Assembly: GCA_934045075.1 (NCBI GenBank)
Contig: OW203722.1
Span: forward strand, 1,519,001-1,583,000
Length of the DNA stretch: 64,000 nt
Direction of reading: 5' to 3'
Source of the DNA: Yponomeuta sedellus
Lineage: Eukaryota; Arthropoda; Insecta; Lepidoptera; Yponomeutidae
Below, piece after piece: positions 44,101 through 56,100 of this stretch. The notes under the pieces are model-generated. The model was given only the letters and a program-made list of their open reading frames with translations. It searched no databases and had not been told where the DNA came from. The position numbers were made by a program, and so were the translations under genes. Each line of letters begins with the position of its first letter. The stretch's first letter is position 1.

Positions 44101-47100
44101 CGGACCGTAGTCGCCAGGTCTGAACTTTTTCGCCTAAATGTATTGTTTACTACTAAATATTAACCCAGCGCTATACGCGATGCAGCGCAACAAAATTTCA
44201 ACACAATATCCGAACATTTACAAAAAGCTTCGTCCTTAAAATTGGCACAACAGATACTGAACTAAAACAGTTAATTAACAAAATTACCGCACCGAGACAC
44301 ACCCGACCCAAAATATTCCATTACCCTATCTGCGTTCCCCCGCTGCACTACTTAACTAAGAAATGTCCTTTGCATCAGGTATGCCCGGAAGGAAATTGTC
44401 ATTCCCGATTCCACGGGTACCATCAGATTTCATTAATAAAACTCTTTTTTTATGTAGCCTATAAACGTCCCAATGCAGGGCATAGACGTTGTCTCGGAGA
44501 GTATGGGCATAATTACCACGCGTGCCCACCACGGATTGGCAATTTGAGGCGCTGAGGTATTCGAACATCTCAGACACTCAGGTTTCCTCACGACATTTTC
44601 CTCACGGTTAGCGAGTGATATTACTGTTATAACTTTTCATAATTATGCGTATAACTTAGAAAACAAAGTGCTGTTTAAGAAGCTTGTAAGTTGAGAAGAA
44701 TCTTAAAGGCTACGGCTCTGAGATATCTGTGCTACGGTTAGACGAATTAACTGACGTAAACTTCTAGTTGTAACTGGATGAGGATAACAGAGGATACCTA
44801 CATACAGCAGTGGATCAGGACGAGTACGGACGCATAGATTAATTGATTAAAATATCAACGACAACAAACGCATTGAAACGCAGTGTGTATGACGCTACAG
44901 GCAAGATAGACTCCACATGTATTGAAACCAAACTTTGCTATCGGTTTTCAAGGTCATTTGACAACGTCGACTAAAACGGAGGTCGTGGGTTCAATCCCCG
45001 CTGGAGGCAGCCGTGCTTCATTCTTATAAATGGTCTCCTAGCATGACATGCCCTACTTTGGGGCCAGTACAAGTGATTATATTTGTTCACACATTTATTT
45101 AGAGCATAGAAAAATGCAATACAAATCCAAACATTCACAGAAAGCTTAGTCATGCAAAGTACTACAATAAACATAAAACTAAGATTCGAAATTAATCAAA
45201 AATATCGCCCCGGGGCATACCCGATCTAAAAGTTCACATGACGCTAGCAGTTGTTTGGAAGTCAAAGCTTTAAATTTCACGAATCATTAAAAGTTATTAA
45301 CGAGTATTTTACAACATATTTTCAAATCCACATTTATAAAGCCGACGGCCACGTCGATAAAATACAGGAAAATTCTACAGCAAAATGTAAATCTCCCGAA
45401 ATTTCGGACGCAACAGAAAAATCTGCCGCAACGCCAACTCGTGCGCACGGCCGCATACCGCGCACGTCGCGCGCTTCAGTGTCGAGTTACGCGCGATCCG
45501 CTGAGACATGCGCGTGCGCGTTCTCTTTATTCTCATGCGTGTCTCTACGCCTCCTGCCAACTGAGGTTATTTGCGACGGCGGCGCCCGCGCCGTCTTATT
45601 GTTTGAATTTTATTGTGTTACAACATGTTCTAGTTTGATGGTCATACATAACATCTGGCTAGTAAAGCGATGGGTGGAGTCGATGACATTAAAACGCGCC
45701 TGGAAAATTATGAGGCTTAACTTAGCTGAGCCCAAAACACGAATAAACACGAGTGCGAGTTGTACTGTGACAGCGTTCTGCCAGTTCGAACGGTTAACTT
45801 ACTCATACTCACTACTCAATGCTCGATTATCGCGGTAGTAAAGTTATTCGATTGGATCTGTCAAACTCGCACTAAGCACTCAAAGTTTACATAGTTTACA
45901 CAGTTTACAGAGTTTTTAGCCTTTAAATAGGTTTTTAAGAGTTTACATAATTATTATAAAACGTACACATATAATTCATGCTTTGTATTACTAACATCAG
46001 TGAAATTTCGAACCTCTTTACACTATTCTCTGTATTACGTATTATTGTATTACTTCAGCCAGATGTCGCTGCCTGTACGTAATACAGAGAATAGTGTAAA
46101 GAGGTTCGAAATTTCACTGATGCCGGTGAGTCGCCTATTAGCTCAGTTGGAAAGAGCGCTGGCACGGATAGCCAGAGGTCGCGGTTTCGAATCTCGGCAC
46201 GGGTGGAATTTTTAGCCTCTAAATAGGTTTTTATAATTACCATTATATTTTATTCAAGTACGTGATTCCAGAATTAAGTCAAGAATGTGTAGCGCCTTCG
46301 AGAGTTTTATTTCCAAAAAAGATGGCGAGCAGTTTATATAATGTAATTACTTCATCAATCCCACTATTTAGGCTGGCAAAGTTTAATACATCTTCCATAG
46401 GGCATTGCATACGCTTCTATAATAAAATCTTTAAAGATATATTAAGCTTGTTAAGCTTGCCTGAAAGGCTGAATAAGAAAAGCTTTATACAAACTGTATA
46501 AAGCTTTTCTTATTAAGTTTGTTTAATTAACTGTCAAATTAGTTCCGATATTTCTATTACACGAATATATCCGAAAGTAGCCGAGGTATATTCTAAATGC
46601 TTACAGTGCTACACAAGAAATAAGTCTCGCGGATGTACCTGCGCAGATGACCAAATTTTGGATGTGCGGCAAGTTGATCGACCAATCAGATAGTTTCATT
46701 TTATGGCAGGCCGCGTGCCTTTGTTGCTATTGGTTGATTCAACGTCATCGATGCAGGTGACTATTAGTTTGGCAATATTAGTGTGAGCGAAATAGGTAGC
46801 GCTACTGGGGCAATCAATTTTGCACCTTAACCGTATCGGTTAAAGATCATGTTGAATGAACTTATAGCTTCGGGTACTTTCATTACACTTCTTCCTAGTC
46901 TGCGCGAACGAAGATTCCCGAAGGGAGTTTTATGATGTGTAGTACTGTACCTACTGTACAATGCATGAGTTCCACGTTTTAAAATAATTATGTAAACTCT
47001 GTAAATTAAGGACTTTGAAAAGACTAAGTTTGGAGTTATTTTGTCCATTTTTTCTCCAAAATTATCTAGATTTTGAAATGGACACCTAGTTTGAATTGTA

Positions 47101-50100
47101 ATATTAAGTAAGCCGCAATTTCTACATTTTCATTTTCAATGTTATACTTATCAGGTTTGTAGGATATGCAGATACTTTGCTTAGAATAAAATTGTGAATA
47201 TTTTAGCCTTGAAATCGACCATTACATCGGTTTTGACATAATTATCAACGCTTTCCATCAACATCCAAAGTCAATCATCACCATGGTTTTTTTCCATTGT
47301 ATCAACCTCTATACTGATAAGGCATCTGGCTAAAAGCCATATAAATCTTTTATAATTTCAATCAACGGATTCTTTCAGCAACGCGCATTTGAAGCAAATC
47401 AATACCTATCAAACAATAATCTAATCCAAATTTGTGCGCCGAAACCCTTTATAAAAAACTCGCTCTAATACAGAGTGTGACAAGAGCTACATTGCAAATA
47501 ACGATACTGTCACTGACTGAGTATACCGTAGCGTCATTCTGAAAGTGGCCTTGGTACTCTAATTGATTGTTGAGGTAACAGCTTGGCACGCAATATGGCC
47601 ACTTCGGACAATAATCTTATTCTTCTTTGACAGCATTTTCTTATTCTTGATGCAACTTATGCCAATAGTCAAACAATAGTTTTGTATTAAACGTGTCCAA
47701 TCGCCATTCTTAAGTAGGTAAAATATTCGATATCAACCCTTGTAGGTCCTCACTGCAGGGACACGGGTCTCTTCCTGCATCGAAGGAAGGTCATGCCATA
47801 CTCCACCACGGGGGCCAAGTCCGGGTTGGTGGAGGATTGTAAGACGTGGCGGGCCTTACTGTCAGAAGTTATCAAGCCGCCTATAAGGCTTCTGACATGG
47901 CTTAACGACTGCCATTACGTGACAGCCCTCACCAACGGCTTAACGTGCCTTGCGAAGCACGGAAACGCTCGGAAAAATGCCACTAGCGGTAGTCACGGGA
48001 CGGTCACCCATCCTGCACCTGACCGTGCCTGTTGTTGCTTAACTCAAGTGATTGATTTCAATCACTCGGTTCGACTAGGCCACAAGCGCTTCGTGTAATG
48101 CATGGCCAATTTAAAAAAAAGCCTGATAATCGCCATCATGTGTGTGATGTCACAGGCGCCGTGGTTTTTGCGAGGCCGACAATAGACCAAAATATATTAA
48201 GAAAATAGACTAATGAGTCACGGAGTTCTAAAAGTATAGGGGGAGGGAAATGGATTATCGTTATATGCGTGCCTGCACGATAAGCGGCTACGTCTTTCGA
48301 TTGGCTTATTTTTGGTTGGTGAGTTTTCCGAGCAAACTCACAACACCAGTTTGGGGATTACGTTATAAATGGAAAGTTTTGAAAATAAGTAATTATTACC
48401 AAATAATAAGTACCCGGCCTTGGCCCCCGTGATAGAGTATGACCTCAGACCATTGAGATGTCTGTGAGTATGACCTAAAAATCCTGCGACGCCGCAGGAG
48501 ACCCGTGCCGCAGCAGTGGGGACATGCAAAGAGTTGACACTGAATAAGTACTACTAACGCATGAAATAGCTACCATAATTATTAACGCATGAAATAGCTA
48601 CCAAAATTAGGCAAAAAATAAAACAGAAATCTGAGGCTTGTCAATATCTTCAAGCTGATCTTTGGCCACAGATTAACTACCTAGGCAAGCTTGCAGTTAG
48701 GTACCTAACATAGCACTTTTCCTAACACACGACGTCGGTCTGTCCGTCCGTCCGTCCGAATCGATCAATTTATAAAAGAAATCTTCGTGCAAATTTAATT
48801 TTAATCAAGTCGTCGGTTATTCAAAGCAGGTAGCTGCGGTTTTATTCAGTTAGTTATCTATGTACCATGCAGTGAACTCCCGCCACGACAAACATAAACT
48901 TTCAAGCGACTCTGAAAGCAGCAATATTTACTGCTATGCCACTTAGCTCAGTATTTTGGGAGCAAAATTAAGAGTGTATGTTTTTTTTTCTATTGACGTA
49001 TTAATAGTAATACAAGTTTTAATCAAAAGTGTTTTTGAAACATACTGACGTCGTTAACAAATATGCAGACTGCAACCAATTTTCCCTAACGAATTGAAAA
49101 GACAAGTGTTTTAGAATACTACAATAAGTAAAAAAAATCAATTTCTTGAATATTTGTCTTAAGTATTAAAAAAACATGAAACGAAATATATGTTCCTAAT
49201 TTACTTCTTTCTATTATTAATTATCTAAGTATATTTAGTCGTAGGTACATGAATAACTCCGCTTAAATATTATCGTATCGGTTAGGAAGTAGAGATAGAA
49301 AAAATATTAACTACAAAATAGAAAAAAATGAGAAAAGTGTGAATAGCCATAGCTTCAAGACATTTATTCACGTATTTTTTTATAATGGTGCTGGAATGTT
49401 AATGATCTTAAACATATTAATTTAATTATAGCACGGTTAACTTAAAAAAAGGAACTGGATAACTATTTGCCTCTCGTTCACACACTATAGACGCCAATAT
49501 TGTATGAGCGAATAACTAACAGTTTTATAAAATTCATGTTTAAGAAGGCACAAATGATTATATTTATTTTACATTACAGTAACATATTTTATACTATATT
49601 ATGTGTCCGTGTTCTAGCAAATAAATTCGATCGATTTCAACCCTGCTGGGGCGCGGGTATCTTCCTGCGTTGCAGGAAGGTTAGGCCATACTCCACATCG
49701 GGGGCCAAGTCCGGGTTGGTGGAGCCCGGCGGGAGCGTAAGACCGTGGCGGGCCTTACTGTCAGAAGTTATCAAGCCGTCGATAAGGCCTCTGACATGGC
49801 TTAACGACTGCCATTACATGACAGCCGGATCCCACGGCTTAAAGTGCCTTGCGAAGCAGGAAGCGCTCAGAAGCCACTAGCGGTAGTAACGGGACCGTCA
49901 CCCATCCTGCACCTGACCGCACCGTTGTTGCTTAACTCAAGTGATTGGTTCCAATAACTCTGTTCGACTAGGCCACGAGCGCAAATAAATTCGGCCTTAC
50001 TAATATAGGTTATGAGCTGTGTATACAGCCGTTATGCGAGGTCTGACAAACTGGTTATTTGTACGCCAAATACGATTAAACCAGTTTAAATTGATATACG

Positions 50101-53100
50101 TCAAATAGCTATTCAGAGTGTATTCTATTCAATACCAAATTCATGAAACTCATCGTAGTCATTTATGAATCTTAACTCTGGCCCCATTAGATTGGATACA
50201 CTATGCAATTCGTAGCAGATATGTCCTACTGTCTAGTCACTCGCAATTTCAATCAACAATTTAGAGCAAGTTTCCGTAGTAATTATTACATCATTCCAAT
50301 GCTGGCACGGAGCCACGGCCGAACACCCATGGCGTCGTCCAATGTAGCAATTCACTCAATGCCCCGCAATTTCACAGGGCTTGCGCCCAATTCACACCGA
50401 CGCTATTATACAACATCTTTGCGACTATAAACGGGGTATAATCGCGATTATTTATTGGGTAAAAGAAATAACCGCGACCCGTTTAGTAATACGACGCATG
50501 CAGGGCCTAGTATGGAAATTATGAACATCGCAAGAATACTACACTTCTTGCGTACTACTACACGTTCATAATACGTATAAATTGAGAGAGAGAGAAATAA
50601 TTTATTCGACGACTCGAAACCAGTAACAAATTCACACAAAGTTTACACTGCATTAGATAATAAGTAGATAGGTACTTATAAATATTTCAGTTCTTTCTTT
50701 GGTTATACTTTTTATTTAAATTAATTTCAAAGACTATAATTAATTTATTAAAATACAGAGCACAATCAAACAATCAAAACAAAAAAAATAAAAAAATATA
50801 CACAAAAATATGTCAGAAAAAAATATATAACGCAAAAACACAAACTAAAATTAACTAATTAAAACTGTTTTTATACGGATTTATGCTCGTTTATTACATT
50901 TTTACAATTTTCCAACGTTTCGGCACTTTTTCAGGTGCCGTGGTCCCGGATGACTGAGGTGACAGGTGTCTTTTAAAAATCATTAACGGTTAGTTTACTA
51001 CCCTCGGCAAAAATGACAAAAGTTAATTATGAAGTTACGTTCCAAAATAGACAAAACAATTATTTTTTATATAAAGTCAACAATATTGATTATTAGTAAT
51101 TGAAGTTAAAATTAAATTTATAAACTAATTAATTTATATGAACTTAAAGATACCGATTATTAATTGAAATTAAATTGATTTTTTATCACCTCAGTCATCC
51201 GGGACCACGGCACCTGAAAAAGTGCCGAAACGTTGGAAAATTGTAAAAATGTAATAAACGAGCATAAATCCGTATAAATACAGTTTTAATTATGTCTACA
51301 GCTCGTGTTAACCTTAGAAAATACTAAAATTAACTGTCGAGCAAACCGCCCCGAGACATACCCGAGCCAAAGGTTTCAAAGTATATTAGTTGTTATTAAA
51401 TCAAACGACACCCACAACACAGGCCAAGCCTAACGAGGGATCCAATAACCAAAGTAATTTCCTTCCAACACCTTTTACTCTATTTTTACTTTTCTATGTG
51501 AGCATCGCGAGTAATTAAGAAATACAGTACATTTCTGAGCTAAAAGACAAAGGACGTCCCAACTTCGAAGGGCAAGATAAAAGTATCCGAAATCGGCGTG
51601 CGTGCATGCATCGACTTACGAATGTTGATGAAGTGAAAGTGGTCTGACAGGCTCGTGGTGAGTGGCAGTCCCTAGTCTCTGCCTACCTCTCTGGGATACA
51701 GGCGTGAATTATGTTACTAATGTTACAAATTGACAAGTGACTACAAGTTGTTAAACAGAGGTAGGGAGGGACTGTTTCGGCACAATAAGAATGTTCTTAT
51801 GTTAGATAGTGTATTATATAGTTATATATTAAACGGGTCTAATCACGATTATTTATTAGGTAAAAGTAATTACATTATTTCCCGATGTTACATATAACTA
51901 TGTATGACTATCGCGAATTATTATGAATTTTAAAAACCTATTTAGAGGCTAAAAATTCCACCCATGTCGGGATTCGAACCCGCGACCTCTGGCTATCGGT
52001 GCCAGCGCTCTATTCAACTGAGCTAACGGGCGTCTCACCGGCATCAGTGAAATTTCGAACCTCTTTACACTATTCTCTGAATTATTTACACTATTTCTAA
52101 TTATGAATTTTTTTTTTAAAGAAAAAGGTAAAGAAAGAAGTACCTTTCCTTAGGGAGGGGGACGGAGCTTTCTTTCATCAATTCAATTCAATTTATTTAA
52201 ACGTAAAGAATTTTCATTCTTTTTGATGAATGTCAAAGTACAATGTAACATAAAAGTGAAAGCCGCTGCCTTCGGGCCGTAGTGTAGTGGAGAGAAAGGC
52301 AGCGGGGAAAAAACTCCACTCTGACCATCTTTTCCCAAGTCCTCTTAAATCTATATACATGAGATACACATATAGGTACAAGTGATAAGATTCCATGATT
52401 GCCATTAATGACTAGATTCCAAATAGGTCGTGAAAACATACGAGTAACAAGTGCTGCGGCCAGACACGAACAGCACTCGTTCACGAGCATAACGCAAAGG
52501 TCAGCCATCATCAGTCTCAACCATTTTGGAGGGAGATAGATGACCCGGCCACCACGCCACCATTCGAATGACCTTTAGCAAACCTGCAGATTAAGTTCTT
52601 GTCAGTTCCCCAAGAAGACCCTTTCATGAAGATAAAAATGAGAGTATTCTACTACTAACCTGTGTATTCCTAGTGAAGCCGTAGCCGAGGAACCTCTCGT
52701 CGTGCGGCGGCACGTTGTCTGGAGCCAAGTAGAATGGCTCGTAGAGAAGCTCGAAGTTGGTCACGTTGTGACTGATGTGAGTCTCATTACTCTCTATGCC
52801 TTTTGTGGACTCCCACCTGGAAGGAAAGTGCGCTTTGAAAATAGTCCAGTGATCAGACCTGTTAAATACTCGGTGAAATCTGCGTGGTTTGAAAGCCACG
52901 GTTAGGTAATCAGTAATTAAACATTGCATCCATTTATACTATTATTTTTAAGTATAGAATTAAATAAATTTAAAAAATCTTGTTCATACTACTTATATTT
53001 TTATTTTTAATGCACTAACCCGTGCTAAGGGCAATTTTAAAAACCTATTTAGAGGCTAAAAATTCCACCCATGCCGGGATTCTAACCCGCGACCTCTGGC

Positions 53101-56100
53101 TATCCGTGCCACCCATTGCAAGCACGCACTGCTGGCTACTAATGGTTCTAGAAGTTTTGAGTTCGTGTCGAGATATTTTTGGAAAGAAGTTGTATTTTCG
53201 ATAACCATTGTTAGGGTACGTTCATTTTGCCATGACTTTCAAACAACCCGAAATCCATGGTGCATACATTATCCTCTTATTTTCTGAAAAGAGGAAGTGC
53301 TACTCATCAATACGGATGACATTTCCTGTGGGCACAAGTTCGAAGACACGAAAATCATAAAATCAGCTTTATCATACATTTTGGTGTAGATTGAACTTTA
53401 GCTTGGAACAGCTGACATTAGATTCGCGATTTGTAAATCTGACAGCCGATACGCGTCTTATGTTATTTTAATTATTAGCGACACAAATTACCAAGGCGAC
53501 AATAAATAAAACACTTAATATTGATGAGTCTAGTTGACTCGCCAAAACATGTGTTGTAAATTTGGTTTATTTGTTTTGCACGCTGTATAGAGAACGACTG
53601 TACTAACTTCTGTTAACCAGTTGCACGGATATTATGACCGCGATATAGATAAGGATACAATGTTGTCATCATGACAGCGTGTGAAACTGTGAACACGCAG
53701 TCTCTATCAGTCATCAACAGACACGACTCAGCATAACCAGTCAATCGATGCAATCAGGCCTTTACATTGTAACTAGGTGTAATTTCTGTGTACAATAAAG
53801 AATATTCTATCTATCTAGCTACTTTTTCATCAACCCATTATTTCCCCACCGAGGGGCACGAGGAAGGTATAGGCCATACTCCACCACGGGGGCCAAGTCT
53901 TCAAGGTCTTACTTTCAGAAGTTTTCAAGCCGCTCTAATGCCTCTGACTTGGCTTAACGACTGCCATCTATCGACGGCAGCCGGCACCAGCTGCTTAACG
54001 TGCCTTGCGAAGCACGGAACCGCTCGTAAAAATTCCTCTAGCGTGAGGCACAGACGGTCACCCTTCCATGCACTGAACGCGCCCTATGTTGCTTAACCTT
54101 CATGGTCGTTTTAGATCACTCCGGTAGCCGGGGCTACCTCTCCGAGAAGGCCTATGCCCTACAGCGGGACACGTTTATAGGGTAAAAAAATACGTAAAAA
54201 AATCTATCTGAAAGGACTTACCTTGAAAAATTTGAAGCGTACTGGTTGTAAATGAAAACCTTTCTATGAAAGGGTATGGCCAGCTTGTTTTTTGACAACC
54301 TGAGCAGCACAGATTTGTTCGCGGGGAATGTCGCGACCCGCATGTCCAACTCATAGGTGGGCACCACATACGCACACAAAGAACACTTGGGTATGGAGGT
54401 GAGGAACCGGTCCAGAGCCTCCGCCATTCCATACGACGGCACAATGTCTATGTCAACTAAAAACACGTAAGGCGTGTGACAATTCTTCCTAGCAAGATTC
54501 CTCAAGTGATTCTGGGGATAGGGGTTCCGCGCGCGCCAGCCTACTGTGTCAGTCCGTCTTCCATGCATCATCAACGGTACCACTTCACAGTCCCGCGCCC
54601 AGGAAGGAGCCGATTCCCTCACTCCAGGCCTTCCTCCCGGCATCCCTAGATGCAAGGCCAGTCTCGCATAGACATCAGGTCGACAGCGACACAACCAGGT
54701 CACGAACCCCCTCAAGAGCTTCAATTCGTCGCCAGTAACAAACACAGCAACAGATATCGGCCCACTCCAATGGTCAGCTATCTTGAGCAGCTCGTGCAGT
54801 CTTTCGATCGAACTCTGTGTCGCTAAGCAGGCTTGGTGGCCGGAGGATGCCTCAGCGTACATGTTGCCCACGGCGGCGTAGTCGAAGAGCCTGTAAGCGC
54901 GGGAGTGGTCCCAGCGTCCGAGACGCAGATCCAGATGGGATATGGGGTCGTCATCAATAATGGCGACTGGGGTTTCGGCGCAAGGCTCGCAGGAGGGCGT
55001 CACGGCGGTGGAGGGCGGGGTGGCGGGACAGGGGCCGTGTGGCCGCATCAGCCAAACATTGGCCACTGCGTTGTAGAGCACCAGGGCCACGGCTGCTACC
55101 GTCACTATGCTCCATTGGCATCGCCAGCGACACTGAAAGAGATGCATTTTGATGCATTACATCGTTCTCTCTTCATGCTTCGATTTGATAATGAGGCTGA
55201 AACTGTACTCCAGATGAGATTTACGTTTTTGGAAATAATGTCCTGACCAACCAGTACCATTACCGCCGCACTCAGAGACGTCAGTTAAAGTTAATCTCCG
55301 ATTAAGTATGCTGTTGTCCTTTTCTGTTTCATTGATAATAACTAATAAGTGAAAGATAATTTTTAAACATTAAATTTAATGGACGTCTCTGAGTGCGGCA
55401 GTTAGTTGGTCTATCTCGAATGAGATATGATCTTCACTTATCTATAGTACCGGACCGTACCTGTGGAACCATATGTGTTGGCTCCGAAACTGTACAACGT
55501 AAATTGGGGACGACGACAAATTTTAAATATTCTCTGAGGGAGTTATTACTTTTAATTAGTCCAACTGTTAACCGTGACACCACAATACAAAATGGAGCGA
55601 AGCGTGAGCGCTTTTATGCGTCCACATATTGTTTCATGGGAACTACCTAAGTGTGTATTTTGTTTGCTATGTGTTTTTATAACACACTCGTATAAAACAC
55701 GCGATGCGATATTACAACTAAGATAATAAAACAGGAACTTTTGGTATCAATTGTGGGATTTGATTCGATTGAGGTGTTGACTCCTACGTGAGGCAGTTGA
55801 GGACAGATTCAAATTAAAAGGCCAAACGTTGTTGCAAGTCAGTCTTAATATTTAGTCTTAAAAGTACAAAATCAGCTATCTTATCTCTTCCAGACAAGCT
55901 TAGGATGCAATATCCGTTTAGGGTGTAATTGCGATTAAATATTAGGCCAAACGTTACGTAATTACGTTTTACCTAATAAATAATCGTTTGATCTCGAGTG
56001 CGGGCATGTACCAATGACTTTGTTTAATTTCAAAGTTACGAACATTTGCGAATTGGTAGTGGCAATACCACACGCTAACTGTGAAGGAAAACATCGTCAG

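Noticed and set aside
45251..45838. 195-codon open frame in the CpG-rich block
   Set aside because: Composition-driven, overlaps a MITE at its end, and other frames are open over the same block.
48000..48100. Candidate 5S rRNA gene
   Set aside because: Only the promoter-like part resembles 5S, and it is fused to the family D body; it is a SINE head, not a gene.
55139..55147. ATG at 55147 as the GT49 start codon
   Set aside because: It lies in the pyrimidine tract of a good acceptor ('ctctttcag'), and the upstream exon at 56594 joins in frame. Retained only as a fallback.
54833..55246. Gly-rich plus-strand frame
   Set aside because: Antisense shadow of the GT49 exon 54222-55132.
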